Shown here: positions 7,826 to 16,976 of the stretch, in pieces
Layout of the letters: every line of letters begins with the position of its first letter
Position numbering within the stretch: position 1 is the first letter of the stretch
Source: Candidatus Bathyarchaeota archaeon
GTDB lineage: Archaea; Thermoproteota; Bathyarchaeia; 40CM-2-53-6; FEN-987
Length of the DNA: 27,922 nucleotides
Direction of reading: 5' to 3'
Assembly (NCBI GenBank): GCA_022865625.1
Contig: JALHTB010000082.1
Coordinates: forward strand, 1 to 27,922
Notes under the pieces: generated by a model
Seen by the model: only the letters and a program-made list of their open reading frames with translations
Databases searched by the model: none
Told to the model about the DNA's origin: nothing
Translations under genes and position numbers: made by a program

Positions 7826-9055
7826 CTAAGCAATTGATGCTGCTGTGTGCGAGCCATATGGCATCAAGGCGATTTTGGCATCTTTGCCTACGTGTCGGGT
7901 TGCCCGTTGCACCGCACTTCCAACGCTTTTGGCAGTTAGGAGACTGTACAGTGAGGCTTGATGCTCAGGCAGTGTGGATACCAGATACGTTCGATGTTCG
8001 CTGGACGTCTTTTGAAGAGAGTGTTCAAGCAGACCTTCCAGACTCAGGGTTCTTCGGCTCTGCGCCAGACGTGCCTTTTGGTCTCGGATCGTAGACCCCG
8101 AGGATGGGAATTTTCCTAGTCCCTCGGGGCACTCGGCGACTAGAATCAGGATTCCATGATCCTTGCACGCTGTTGTGGCCATGATTATGCTTGGAGAAGC
8201 ATCGAATAGGGTTCGGTCCCAAGGAGCTCCTCCTGCGCTCGATATGACGATGTCTACTTTTCGTTGGAGGGTTTGCCTGAATGTCTTCGCCGACAGTGCG
8301 CAAGCCTGTTCAAAGGTTGCCATGAAGTCTCCTACGAAGGCTCCCGCAATCCTGCCATCCGGTCGTTCCACCAGATGAATTGCAAAATCCACGGGCTGCG
8401 CCTGTGAGGCTCTGTTCAGGGTCTCATATGTCGGGTTTCCCGTAAGAACAGCTGGCAGTCTTGCACCTCGCATCGCTGGGCGAACACAATTCTTGATCGT
8501 CTTCTCCGAGGCCAGTCCTGGCACGACAAAGCTTGGCCCGCCACTGTATCCCCAGAACGGGTTGATGGCGACATCAGTGATAGTGCACCTGAGCTCTGCA
8601 CTTGCGAATGCCTCATTGAGCAGGACCTCAGTACCGTCGTCAAGCTGCCCAACCTTGACGCTCGAGGAGATTCTGGGGTCGTGCCTTTCGACAGGGCATG
8701 GAGTCTCTAGGTCCTTCTCGGGGAAGATTCGGCTGGAGCGGGGTTGGGTCGGGTCTGAGGCGCGTTCGAGCAAGGAGACATCTTGAGCCTTTGCCTGAAG
8801 CAATCTGCTTGCCAGGTGATTCGCAAGTAGAGTGCATGGCACGGACTCGTGATTGAATGCAATAACCGTCTTGTTGGCTCGACCTGCGGCTTCAAGAAGA
8901 GTCTTCCCTCCAACTGCGCACTGAAGGGCGGTGCCAACTAGTGACTCCAGATCTTGGCTCGACGGATCCTCTGGAGGTGAAAGGAGACCTGCCAAGTTCT
9001 CATCAGGTATGGCGACTGGCACTTCAGTCTGCCCATAAGGCAACCAGAACTCCAA
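7826..9055 (-). CDS. LarA-like protein (nickel-pincer lactate racemase family, DUF2088)
   Basis: The 409-residue protein has the LarA family's N-terminal signature (YGQTEVPVAIPDENLAGLL) and the central segment YSGGPSFVVPGLASEKTI, which in LarA proteins reads close to YGGPKSVVPG. LarA racemises lactate using a nickel-pincer nucleotide cofactor made by LarB, LarC and LarE. None of those genes is in this window, so either they are elsewhere or this homologue does another reaction. Many archaeal LarA homologues act on other 2-hydroxyacids or have unknown substrates. The catalytic His residues are not clearly placeable by eye; the candidate NHESVPCTLLANH region lies near residue 70. The call is firm at family level only. 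Confidence 0.75.
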   Translation of the reverse strand: MEFWLPYGQTEVPVAIPDENLAGLLSPPEDPSSQDLESLVGTALQCAVGGKTLLEAAGRANKTVIAFNHESVPCTLLANHLASRLLQAKAQDVSLLERASDPTQPRSSRIFPEKDLETPCPVERHDPRISSSVKVGQLDDGTEVLLNEAFASAELRCTITDVAINPFWGYSGGPSFVVPGLASEKTIKNCVRPAMRGARLPAVLTGNPTYETLNRASQAQPVDFAIHLVERPDGRIAGAFVGDFMATFEQACALSAKTFRQTLQRKVDIVISSAGGAPWDRTLFDASPSIIMATTACKDHGILILVAECPEGLGKFPSSGSTIRDQKARLAQSRRTLSLEGLLEHSLQKTSSEHRTYLVSTLPEHQASLYSLLTAKSVGSAVQRATRHVGKDAKIALMPYGSHTAASIA

Positions 9056-9150
9056 TTCGCTTCACCTGATCGAGCGCCGACAGTCTTGTTGGAAGACGCC
9101 ACGTCAGGAATGCAGGAGAACTAATTAGAGTAGCGCAGTAGTGGCTACCT

Positions 9151-9157
9151 AGGGGAA
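9151..9157 (+). promoter_or_regulatory. Shine-Dalgarno site of pyrE
   Basis: The sequence aggggaa ends 4 nt before the GTG at 9162. It decides this start, since the overlapping ATG at 9160 runs straight into a TAA. Confidence 0.6.
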
Positions 9158-9161
9158 TCAT

Positions 9162-9812
9162 GTGGTAACCCGTCCCCGAAAAAGGAAAGTCAAGAAGACT
9201 AGCCCTCGGGATCTCAGGGCTGAGCTGTGTCGCATCCTCGTGAAGACTGGTGCGATCAGATTCGGCTTATTCAAGCTGTCCAGTGGAAAGCTGAGCCCAT
9301 ACTACATCGACCTCAGGATGATACTGGGAGATGCGAACGGACTTCGCACAGTCATAGAGATCTATGAAACGACGGCCAAGTCTAAAGTGGGAATCTCTAC
9401 GTTTGAGAGGATTGCAGGAGTTCCGACCGCAGGGGTCCCCTACGCTTCGATCCTCGCATACAGACTGGCGAAACCCTTCCTGTATGTCAGAAAGGAACTG
9501 AAGACACATGGTGGAGGAAGGCGGATTGAAGGGCAGCTGCTTCCCGGCGACCGTGTCTTGATAGTTGATGATCTCATAACTACAGGAAAGAACACGCTGC
9601 AAGCAGTGGAAGCCACCCGAGCTGAAGGTGGTCAGGTGCAGAACGCTCTTGTCTTGATAGACCGACAAGAGGGAGGAGAAGACGCCCTTCGTCAAGCTGG
9701 ACTGAAGTTGCACGCATTCACGACTGTCACAAAGATCGCTCGGCGACTCAAGGAAACCGGAGTAATTGAAGACGAGCAGTACGAGGCGATACTTGCACAG
9801 ATCGGTTCCTGA
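9162..9812 (+). CDS. pyrE: Orotate phosphoribosyltransferase
   Basis: PyrE transfers the ribosyl-5-phosphate of PRPP to orotate, giving OMP in pyrimidine synthesis. The 216-residue protein has the PRPP-binding loop RVLIVDDLITTG (131-142), the N-terminal segment FGLFKLSSGKLSPYYIDLR (34-52) that contacts orotate, and the flexible catalytic loop around YVRKELKTHGGGRRIEG (108-124). The first 15 residues are basic and probably disordered. It is a single gene between divergent and convergent minus-strand neighbours. No other pyrimidine gene is nearby. Confidence 0.93.
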   Translation: MVTRPRKRKVKKTSPRDLRAELCRILVKTGAIRFGLFKLSSGKLSPYYIDLRMILGDANGLRTVIEIYETTAKSKVGISTFERIAGVPTAGVPYASILAYRLAKPFLYVRKELKTHGGGRRIEGQLLPGDRVLIVDDLITTGKNTLQAVEATRAEGGQVQNALVLIDRQEGGEDALRQAGLKLHAFTTVTKIARRLKETGVIEDEQYEAILAQIGS

Positions 9813-9873
9813 TATAGAAGCCCAAGAAGTGACTACTTGATCGAGAGGATTCTCCGACTTCAAACCAGTGCGT

Positions 9874-10839
9874 CTATCTTCGTCTGGCCGCACCGATGAG
9901 TGCTGAAGCAGCTGTATACGGATCAATAGTACGCTCAGAAATCCTCTTAACGTATTCCGGGAACTCCGGACTTCTGCGCAGGCTAGGAATGAATTCGAGT
10001 TCGAGCTCCTGCCTCACTGCAGCCAAAAGCTGAACCTCGCCATCTGTGTGACCTCCTTTCGAGAGGCCGGACTCGGCGATGTGTTCCTGATGCTCGTTGA
10101 TAGCCGTGACCAGCTCTGGAATTCCGTTTGGTTTGAGCGAGTCCACAAGGAGCACCGGAGGCTGCCATTTACGTTCGGCACCATACGTCTGCATCATGCC
10201 TCTGATGTCCAACAGGGTTCTGTTCGCGCCTGGCTGATCTGCCTTGTTCACGACGACGATGTCGCCAATCTCCATCAGGCCCGCCTTGAATGCCTGGATC
10301 TCGTCTCCCCACCCTGGAGACAGGACGACTATCACTGTCCGGGCCAGTTCGACGATGTCAAGGTCCGTCTGGCCTGCACCTGCGGTCTCAACTATGACAA
10401 AGTTCCAAGAGCCAGCGTCCAGTATTCTCACAACATCTGCGGCTGCTCGACAAAGCCCGCCGACAGACCCTCGAGTTGCCATGCTTCTAATGAAAACGTT
10501 CGGATCTTCGGTCAGATCCTTCATACGTATCCTGTCGCCCAGGAGCGCGCCTCCTGAGAACATACTGCTCGGGTCAATTGCAACTACCGCGACTTTCTTT
10601 CCTCTGGAGCTGAGTTGTCTTGAAAGGGCGGCTATGAGAGTGCTCTTCCCAGATCCAGGGGGACCTGTGACTCCCAAAACTGTTGCTCGCCCGGTGTCCC
10701 GGAACGTCAGCTTGACTGTTTCCTTCGCGACGTTCCGATCGTTCTCAACCCTCGATATTAGGCGGGAGAGCGATCTTCGATCGCCCTTGACAGCTTTCGC
10801 CACGAGTTCGGCGAGACTCTGCTCTTGTGATGGATCCAT
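9874..10839 (-). CDS. meaB: MeaB/ArgK-type GTPase, mutase chaperone
   Basis: MeaB is a G3E-type GTPase that gates adenosylcobalamin loading and protects methylmalonyl-CoA mutase from inactivation. The 321-residue protein has Walker A GPPGSGKST (59-67), the following VVAIDPSS and LGDRIRM segments, IRSMATRGSVGGL (118-129), VETAGAGQTDLDI in place of the usual VETVGVGQ, and the guanine motif NKAD (198-201). Length is normal for the family. It lies 53 nt downstream of the methylmalonyl-CoA mutase gene on the same strand, so an operon is likely and the partner is clear. It may also serve the paralogous mutase on the other strand. Confidence 0.93.
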   Translation of the reverse strand: MDPSQEQSLAELVAKAVKGDRRSLSRLISRVENDRNVAKETVKLTFRDTGRATVLGVTGPPGSGKSTLIAALSRQLSSRGKKVAVVAIDPSSMFSGGALLGDRIRMKDLTEDPNVFIRSMATRGSVGGLCRAAADVVRILDAGSWNFVIVETAGAGQTDLDIVELARTVIVVLSPGWGDEIQAFKAGLMEIGDIVVVNKADQPGANRTLLDIRGMMQTYGAERKWQPPVLLVDSLKPNGIPELVTAINEHQEHIAESGLSKGGHTDGEVQLLAAVRQELELEFIPSLRRSPEFPEYVKRISERTIDPYTAASALIGAARRR

Positions 10840-10892
10840 TTGAAATCACAACAGGATGGGCACTCGAGAGTACGTCATGCCATTGGACAATC

Positions 10893-12479
10893 TTAGAATC
10901 GCGTCTTTGGCTTGTATTCGCCGTAGACATCTCTGAGAACGTTGCTGATCTCGCCATTTGTTGCAGCTGCCTTCACAGCCTCAAGCATGCTGGGCATCAG
11001 GTTTGCAGATGCATCGGCAACAGACTTCAAGTTCTGCAATGCTCGATCTACGCTCTGTGCGTCTCTCGAGCTCTTGTACTTCCGAAGCTTGTCAAGCTGC
11101 TTCGCTTCTGCTTTCGGGTCGACTCGGTGGATCTTGAAATGTAGGGCCTCTTCATCCGCAAACTTGTTGAGCCCGACAACGGTCTTCTCTCCCCTGTCTT
11201 GGAGCAACTTGGCATCGTAAGCACTTCGTCTTATCTCGTCCTGCATGTAGCCAGCTTCGATAGCTGCAAGTGCTCCTCCCATGTCGCCGATCTTCTTGAT
11301 CTCCGCGTCTACTCTTCTCTCGATCTCGTCAGTCAGGTGCTCGAGGAAGTAGGATCCGCCCAGAGGGTCAACGCACTTCACTATGCCAGACTCGTACGCA
11401 AGTATCTGCTGGGTCCTAAGCGCCACCTTCACGGCCTGCTCTGTAGGCAAACAAAGAGCTTCATCGAACGAGTTTGTGTGAAGCGACTGCGTACCGCCAA
11501 GCGCAGCGGCAAGAGCTTGCAGTGTGACTCGCACTATGTTATTCTGGGGTTGTTTCGCAGTCAGGCTTTCTCCGCTTGTTTGAGTGTGGAACCTCACCAT
11601 CAACGACTCTTTTGCCTGTGCGTTGAACATGTCTTTCATTATCTTCGCCCAGATTCGGCGTGCGGCTCGGAATTTCGCGATCTCCTCGAAGAAATCGTTC
11701 TTGCAGGCGAAGAAGAAAGAGAGGCGAGGTGCGAAGGAATCGACTGTCATTCCTCTGTCCAGACAGGTCTTGACATATTCGATTGCGTTCGCGAATGTGA
11801 ATGCCAGTTCTTGGACGGCGTTTGCTCCAGCTTCCCGGATGTGGTATCCACTGATGCTGATCGGGTACCATTTCGGCACTTCTTTTGCACAGTAGTCTAT
11901 GAGATCCGCGCAGAGTCTCATGGAGGCGCGAGGAGGATAGACGTACGTGTTTCTTGCAACGTATTCCTTGAGAATGTCATTCTGTACGGTGCCTCTCAAG
12001 AGGTCCGGTGTTATTCCCCTTTCCTGTGCAACGGCAACGTACATTGCCAGGAGCGTGGAGGCAGTTGAGTTGATGGTCATGGAAGTGCTGACTTTGTCCA
12101 GAGGAATGTCCTTCAGCAAAGTCCGCATATCATCAAGTGTATTGATGGGAACGCCGACCTTCCCTACTTCTCCTTGGGCACGGGGGCTGTCGGCATCCAA
12201 CCCAAGTTGAGTCGGAAGGTCGAATGCGACGCTCAATCCTGTCTGCCCTTGTTGCAGTAGATACCTGAATCGCTCGTTCGTTTCTTCAGCGCTGCCAAAA
12301 CCGCTGTACTGTCTCATCGTCCAGACCCTCTCCCTGTACATCGTCGGGTAGATTCCTCGGGTGAACGGGTAGCTACCAGGCCGGAACCCCGTATCACTTT
12401 CCGAGGTAGGGGGAGTCCCTGAGTAGGAAGCATCCACAGGTATCTCCGAGTCTGTACGCATCTCTTTTGCCGCCTTCAT
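10893..12479 (-). CDS. mcmA: Methylmalonyl-CoA mutase, large (catalytic) subunit
   Basis: This is the TIM-barrel subunit that interconverts succinyl-CoA and (R)-methylmalonyl-CoA using adenosylcobalamin. Signatures include [33 protein letters not shown] and [12 protein letters not shown]. The residues that define a true methylmalonyl-CoA mutase are present: Y58 (RQYSGF), R176 ([10 protein letters not shown]) and H213 (SGYH). Their spacing of 118 and 37 residues equals that of Y89, R207 and H244 in the Propionibacterium enzyme. R207 and Y89 contact the substrate carboxylate. There is no B12 domain, as in other archaeal split enzymes. The 528-residue form lacks part of the usual N-terminal arm. 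A GGTGA site lies 7 nt before the ATG. meaB follows in the same transcript. Confidence 0.95.
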   Translation of the reverse strand: MKAAKEMRTDSEIPVDASYSGTPPTSESDTGFRPGSYPFTRGIYPTMYRERVWTMRQYSGFGSAEETNERFRYLLQQGQTGLSVAFDLPTQLGLDADSPRAQGEVGKVGVPINTLDDMRTLLKDIPLDKVSTSMTINSTASTLLAMYVAVAQERGITPDLLRGTVQNDILKEYVARNTYVYPPRASMRLCADLIDYCAKEVPKWYPISISGYHIREAGANAVQELAFTFANAIEYVKTCLDRGMTVDSFAPRLSFFFACKNDFFEEIAKFRAARRIWAKIMKDMFNAQAKESLMVRFHTQTSGESLTAKQPQNNIVRVTLQALAAALGGTQSLHTNSFDEALCLPTEQAVKVALRTQQILAYESGIVKCVDPLGGSYFLEHLTDEIERRVDAEIKKIGDMGGALAAIEAGYMQDEIRRSAYDAKLLQDRGEKTVVGLNKFADEEALHFKIHRVDPKAEAKQLDKLRKYKSSRDAQSVDRALQNLKSVADASANLMPSMLEAVKAAATNGEISNVLRDVYGEYKPKTRF

Positions 12480-12533
12480 CCCTATTCACCCACTCCGAAA
12501 CGAGTGATCTCGAAGCAAGTGTCGGAAAAAGCG

Positions 12534-12541
12534 CTTATAGC
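12534..12541. promoter_or_regulatory. Bidirectional TATA element between the two mutase genes
   Basis: The only AT-rich core in the divergent gap reads cttatagc on one strand and gctataag on the other. Both mutase genes could use it: transcripts would start about 25 nt to each side, giving leaders of roughly 20-30 nt to ATG 12479 and ATG 12582. This is my inference from spacing and would link expression of the two enzymes. Confidence 0.45.
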
Positions 12542-12581
12542 TTCTCCCCCTAGACTTCAAGCGCAGAGCGAAGGTGTCGCA

Positions 12582-14342
12582 ATGTCCTGGGCAGATCGTA
12601 CGGGCTTCTGGAAGATGACATTGAAGCAGCTGAAAGCAAAGAATAGAACCACATCTCGCCAACCCCTACAAGCTCAGATGCGTCGGGTTGCTGGTGCGCG
12701 CAGAAGATGGGAAAAGCAGGTTCTGAGTCGTTGGCTATCGGAAAACCCGGAACGCAAGATGCTCCTCGAGAATCCTTCGGGCATTCCGTTGAGTCGAATC
12801 TACACCCCGAGCGACATCGGATTGGCTGAATATGAAGAGGATCTTGGGTTTCCTGGGGCTTACCCGTACACCCGTGGCATCCATCCGACAATGTATCGTG
12901 GACGAACTTGGACCATGCGCATGTTCTCAGGCTTCGGTACTCCAGAGGACACGAACCGAAGACTCCAATACCTGCTTGATCACGGCGAGACTGGACTCAG
13001 CATAGCTTTCGACATGCCAACACTCTACGGTTATGATGCAGATAACCCTCGGTCACTCGGCGAAGTTGGCAAGTGCGGTGTATCCGTCTCCTCGCTCGAG
13101 GACATGGAGGAGATCTTCTCTGGCATCCCTGTGGACAAGGTCAGCACCTCCATGACAATCAATGCTCCGGCAGCGGTATTGACTTGCATGTATCTCGCAG
13201 TCGCGAGGAAACAAGGTGTACAACCTAGTCAGCTAAGAGGCACTGCCCAGACTGACATTCTCAAGGAATACATAGCCCAGAAAGAGTGGACCTACCCGCC
13301 TGAGGCCCACCTGCGCATAATAAGAGACCTGATCGCCTACTCGACGAAGAATCTACCTCAATGGAACTACGTGAGCATTAGCGGGTACCACATCCGCGAA
13401 GCAGGATCTAGCGCCCTTCAGGAACTCGCATTCACACTCGCCGACGGATTCGAATATGTCAAGCTTGGCATGAAGGCCGGCCTCCGAGTGGATGAGTTTG
13501 CGCCAAGACTCTCATTCTTCTTCAACTGTGGGATGGACTTCTTCGAAGAGGTCGCGAAGTTTCGGGCAGCACGCCGTATCTGGGCATATGTGATGAAGGA
13601 GAAGTTCGGGGCGAAAGATCCGCGGTCCATGCTGTTGAGATTCCACACTCAGACATCCGGAGCTTCCCTTACTTGGCAGCAACCGCTGAACAACATCGTA
13701 CGCACAGCCATCGAAGCATTTGCAGCAGTGCTTGGGGGAACCCAGTCGCTTCACACAAACTCGTATGATGAGGCTTGGGCGTTGCCTTCGGAAGAGGCCG
13801 CAACGATTGCGCTGAGAACACAGCAGATCATTGCGGAAGAGACTGGAGTGATAAATGTGATCGATCCACTCGGCGGCTCATATTACGTCGAATCTTTGAC
13901 GAACGAGATGGAAAGACGCGCATACGAATACTTCGACAAGATCGAATCCCTCGGTGGAGTACTTCCTGCGATCAAAGACGGATTCTTCCAGAAGGAGATC
14001 GCCGATACAGCATACAGATATCAGAAGCAAATCGAACGCGGGGAAAGGGCGGTCGTAGGGGTAAACAAGTATCCTGTGAAGGAGCAACCACCAATCAACA
14101 CATTGAAGGTAGATATGGCAGCTCAAGAAAGGCAAATTCGCAGACTCAAGGACCTAAGAGCGCGTCGCGACAGTTCGCGTGTCAAGGGCACCCTAGAGAA
14201 TCTTCGCAGGGCCTTGGAGGATGACCGAGCGAATTGCATTGGGCCGATCCTAGAAGCCGTGACTGAATATGCAACGCTCGGCGAGATAGTGGATGTCGGT
14301 AGAGAAGTCTTCGGCGAATGGAGAGAACCAGGCATCCTGTAG
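12582..14342 (+). CDS. icmA: Isobutyryl-CoA mutase-type large subunit (MCM paralogue)
   Basis: This 586-residue paralogue of the divergent mutase has all mutase barrel motifs, e.g. [29 protein letters not shown] and [12 protein letters not shown]. The two selectivity residues differ: Phe (F115, RMFSGF) replaces Tyr89 and Gln (Q233, [11 protein letters not shown]) replaces Arg207; the catalytic His is H270. Phe plus Gln is the signature of isobutyryl-CoA mutase, which interconverts isobutyryl- and n-butyryl-CoA, so the substrate has no carboxylate to hold. 2-Hydroxyisobutyryl-CoA mutase has Ile instead of Phe. I choose the ATG at 12582 because it lies behind the TATA element and an aaggtg site; the frame is open further upstream. 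The N-terminal arm ([23 protein letters not shown]) is complete. Confidence 0.88.
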   Translation: MSWADRTGFWKMTLKQLKAKNRTTSRQPLQAQMRRVAGARRRWEKQVLSRWLSENPERKMLLENPSGIPLSRIYTPSDIGLAEYEEDLGFPGAYPYTRGIHPTMYRGRTWTMRMFSGFGTPEDTNRRLQYLLDHGETGLSIAFDMPTLYGYDADNPRSLGEVGKCGVSVSSLEDMEEIFSGIPVDKVSTSMTINAPAAVLTCMYLAVARKQGVQPSQLRGTAQTDILKEYIAQKEWTYPPEAHLRIIRDLIAYSTKNLPQWNYVSISGYHIREAGSSALQELAFTLADGFEYVKLGMKAGLRVDEFAPRLSFFFNCGMDFFEEVAKFRAARRIWAYVMKEKFGAKDPRSMLLRFHTQTSGASLTWQQPLNNIVRTAIEAFAAVLGGTQSLHTNSYDEAWALPSEEAATIALRTQQIIAEETGVINVIDPLGGSYYVESLTNEMERRAYEYFDKIESLGGVLPAIKDGFFQKEIADTAYRYQKQIERGERAVVGVNKYPVKEQPPINTLKVDMAAQERQIRRLKDLRARRDSSRVKGTLENLRRALEDDRANCIGPILEAVTEYATLGEIVDVGREVFGEWREPGIL

Positions 14343-14403
14343 AACCTCGGCAATTCGAACGTTAATGTTATGAGAGCCACCCGGGACATACAGGCCAAGG
14401 TGA

Positions 14404-14872
14404 GGAACCACGCAGACTGCGACACTGAAAGCGCCTGAGCCCAAGCCAGGCGCAGGGATCAGGATCCTCGTAGCAAAACCCGGGCTAGAGATCTGAACAG
14501 CCAAACGGGCACGACCGAGGCGCGCTGATTCTCTGCAGAGCATTCCGAGACGCTGGTATGGAGGTCATCTACGCCGGATTGCTGGCAACCCCCGAGCAAG
14601 TAGCACAGATGGCGATCGATGAAGATGTTGACGTTGTGGCCATGAGTCTGCTTAACGGCGCGCACCTGACTGCCTTCCCAAAGGTCGCTGCACTTCTGCG
14701 GGAAAAGGGCGCACATGACATGGTGTTGGTTGGTGGAGGCATAATTCCAGAGGAAGATAAGTCGATACTCGAGAAAGAGGGCATAACAGGGAACTTCGGT
14801 CCTGGGACTCCTCTCAGCCAGATTGTCGACCACATCGTTGGTAGAGTGAAGAAGGAAAGACCACGCAAGTAG
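14404..14872 (+). pseudogene. B12-binding small subunit of acyl-CoA mutase, interrupted reading frame
   Basis: The product would carry adenosylcobalamin for the large subunits. Upstream, frame 1 spells GIRILVAKPGL. After the Leu codon the expected D-G-H-D-R-G (DxHxxG, His being the lower cobalt ligand) appears only after 16 extra bases, in another frame: cta ga[16 nt]c ggg cac gac. Removing gatctgaacagccaaa restores PGLDGHDRGALILCRAFRDA exactly, then MEVIYAGL to the stop at 14872, including SLLNGAH, VLVGGGIIPEED and GNFGPGTPL. The 5' part also has no ATG, GTG or TTG in frame after a TGA at 14401. An ATG at 14370 is in a third frame. The C-terminal 104 residues alone would lack the cobalt ligand. 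It could be a dead gene, an assembly error or recoding. Confidence 0.8.
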
Positions 14873-14876
14873 GTTT

Positions 14877-14898
14877 AGCACTTCTCTCAGTGCTTTTT
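14877..14898 (+). terminator. Hairpin plus T-run after the mutase small subunit
   Basis: The sequence agcact, six loop bases and agtgct form a 6-bp stem, directly followed by five T. It starts 5 nt after the small-subunit stop codon, a good place to end the icmA transcript. Confidence 0.55.
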
Positions 14899-14909
14899 GG
14901 GAGTCACCG

Positions 14910-14923
14910 CCCTGTCGACAGGG
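14910..14923. other. Perfect 14-bp palindrome
   Basis: ccctgtcgacaggg is its own complement. It lies just behind the terminator in a gene-free stretch and could be an operator or a second hairpin. Nothing else supports either reading. Confidence 0.35.
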
Positions 14924-15093
14924 TGCCGGCTAGACCAGGGATTGGTAGCCATCTTTTATCATAGTAAACGTGGGGGTTTCCTTACTTGTTGCGGGGCGTT
15001 CCCGGGGTGGTTTCAGAGCTAAAATAAAGGTTTTGAGCCCGTTTATGCGCAGTCGTTATAACTTGATCCTATTTGGGTTTCGTCCTGAAGGGC

Positions 15094-15660
15094 TTACCAG
15101 CGTGCCAATGGTTCCAGATTTGGCGGTTCAGGTGGCTCTTCTCCAACTTTCAAGGGCACCGTGAGGGCGTTTAGGGTAGTTGCAGTTAGGCCGTTCATGT
15201 GGACGGTCAGTTTCCGTATGCCGATGTTAGGAGTCTGCCCCGAGGGATTCGGTGAAGACGGCAGTGGTCGGGCGTCCATTACCGGGAATTGTGCTTCCGG
15301 AGGCGAACCAATTGAACAGTTGAGGCGAGCTGAGTCTTGTGTCAAAGTCGATGTGCGTTTGTCATGACTCGACTGAACGCCGGCTTTGGTATGCATGAAC
15401 CACCAGGCCTCGCTTGGCCTTGCCGTTGTGATCTCGTCCTGTACCGTGACAACACGTCGGTCTGCGATTGCTATGCCACGTTGAAACGAGAGAGCGTTAC
15501 GAGCGTATGGAAACAACAGGTCTGCTGTTGCGTAGGATCTCTCGGGCTTTGACTATGAGCGAACTATTCTCGCCTTTGATTCTGGATTCTGATCAGGTCG
15601 ACTGGAGGGGTTCACAACGACGGTGTTGTGTCCCTCTGCATTGAACCTCTCCACAGAACG
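15094..15660 (-). pseudogene. Heparinase II/III-family protein, C-terminal fragment
   Basis: From about 15620 the minus strand encodes FNAEGHNTVVVNPSS, then SKPERSYATADL, RNALSFQRGIAIADRRVV, VQDEI and a C-terminal beta domain ending EPLARW at 15094. The order matches the C-terminal half of heparinase II/III-like polysaccharide lyases, whose AEGHNT segment belongs to the active-site region. A TAG at 15553-15555 breaks the frame between KARIVRS and SKPERS, and the N-terminal helical toroid domain is missing, because the next gene begins at 15693. I therefore call it a relic. A start at 15516 could still give a 140-residue beta-domain protein, but that would lack the catalytic part. Confidence 0.7.
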
Positions 15661-15692
15661 TCTAGTGCTTTCGGAACGTAATAGTATGATTC

Positions 15693-16976
15693 TCACATCA
15701 TGAACGGATTGTAATGCAAGCGAAGTTTATGCGGTTTCTGAAGCTCTATCTTGCTGACCCGCTTGAATTCCTCTCGAGCTTCATCTAGGCATCTACCTGA
15801 CACATAGAGTCTTATTCCCCAGAGGTGCTTATGTTGAGCATTCATGTTCCGGGCTATCACGCTGACATTCTCTAGCGGGCCCAGCTCCTCTTCTCCCCTA
15901 TAGACCGGAATCTTTGCCTCCTGGACGGCATATCGGTCCCTGTTACCCTTGTCTATGATTATCTCGTAAGGGTCTAATCCTAGCTTTCCTGCGATTGCGT
16001 TTTCATACGTGCGCCTTCTCTCTAGCGTCATCTCTTGAGCATCTCCGATATGGCCTCCCGGCCTTTCCAAGAAATCCTCCAATGCAATGCCTGCAAGCCT
16101 ATACAAAGACCTAGATCGAATTCGACTTATGAGCTCTTTTGAGTAATCATACTCTTCGAGCTTTGAGAGTAACTGGGCATCATCCCATGCTTCTATTTCA
16201 TTAAGGCTCATTTCTCGTCCCTTATTGACATCGTCTCGTCCACATGCGTACTCCAAAGCTCGCGTAATCATCGATTGGACACATCTAGTAGTCTTGTGAT
16301 CGTACATCACGGATCTCAAGACGAATCTTGCATGAAGAACTGTTTCCGCTGGAACTACACCACGCTCATCAATGACGAGTCTGTTTAACCGTCTCCTAAA
16401 CAGGGTCAGTAGCCTAAGGTCGATTCCTCCATAGGCGACTCCAGTATGCAACTGGTCTCTCTGGAGGTAGTCAAGCCTATCCGCGTCCAAGGTTCCGCTT
16501 ATGATGTCTGATAGATACTCATTTCTCTCTCCGAGTATTATTCGAGAGACTTCCTTTCCTGAAAGCCCAATGTTCCCAGGCACAGACTCTATCACACGTT
16601 CTGCGATCTTCGCGCTTCTCTCCTTGTGGTCGGAGACAAGACCTGCTTCTTCAAGACAATGAGAAAATGGCAAGTGGCCGCTGTCATGGAAAATAGCAGC
16701 AGCTGAGAGCTCGTTTCTTATCGAACGCAGTTCTTCCAACTCGTCACGTTCAAATAGGACGTTTCGTGCTATTTTCAAAGCCAAAGATAGTGTCCCAATG
16801 CTATGCTCAAAACGAGTGTGAGTTCCTCCCGGATATACCCATTGGACGGTTCCTAGCTGCGTAATCCTCCTAAGTTTCTGAACCTCCCAGGTATCTATTA
16901 GTCTGCAATCACTGTAACTTAGAAAGACGTCACCGTGGACCGGGTCCTTTACGACTTTCATCTCGTCTTGATTCAA
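15693..16976 (-). CDS. HD-domain phosphohydrolase, SAMHD1/dGTPase-like
   Basis: The 427-residue protein carries the metal-binding HD motif in order: H53/H58 in THTRFEHSIG, the HD pair H97-D98 in FHDSGHLPFSH, and the distal Asp in LDADRLDYL (about 164-169). The sequence DPVHGDVFL at 11-19 and the LDADRLDYLQRD segment are typical of the SAMHD1-like group. Its members hydrolyse dNTPs to nucleosides and triphosphate, though many archaeal ones are uncharacterised. It probably acts in the cytoplasm in nucleotide pool control or defence. It is a single gene. TTG at 16976 is used here; ATG at 16961 is equally possible. Codon use is more AT-rich than the ribosomal genes. Confidence 0.88.
   Translation of the reverse strand: MNQDEMKVVKDPVHGDVFLSYSDCRLIDTWEVQKLRRITQLGTVQWVYPGGTHTRFEHSIGTLSLALKIARNVLFERDELEELRSIRNELSAAAIFHDSGHLPFSHCLEEAGLVSDHKERSAKIAERVIESVPGNIGLSGKEVSRIILGERNEYLSDIISGTLDADRLDYLQRDQLHTGVAYGGIDLRLLTLFRRRLNRLVIDERGVVPAETVLHARFVLRSVMYDHKTTRCVQSMITRALEYACGRDDVNKGREMSLNEIEAWDDAQLLSKLEEYDYSKELISRIRSRSLYRLAGIALEDFLERPGGHIGDAQEMTLERRRTYENAIAGKLGLDPYEIIIDKGNRDRYAVQEAKIPVYRGEEELGPLENVSVIARNMNAQHKHLWGIRLYVSGRCLDEAREEFKRVSKIELQKPHKLRLHYNPFMM

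Noticed and set aside
7759..7857. 33-residue N-terminal extension of the protease
   Set aside because: It overlaps the LarA-like gene, puts the signal peptide 40 residues inside and lies before the TATA box.
12504..12581. N-terminal extension of the isobutyryl-CoA mutase-like subunit
   Set aside because: It would start upstream of the only TATA box and adds a sequence without relation to mutase N-termini.
14487..14505. Archaeal bulge-helix-bulge intron as the cause of the 16-nt insertion
   Set aside because: Neither possible cut position gives a 4-bp helix between the insert and the following exon.
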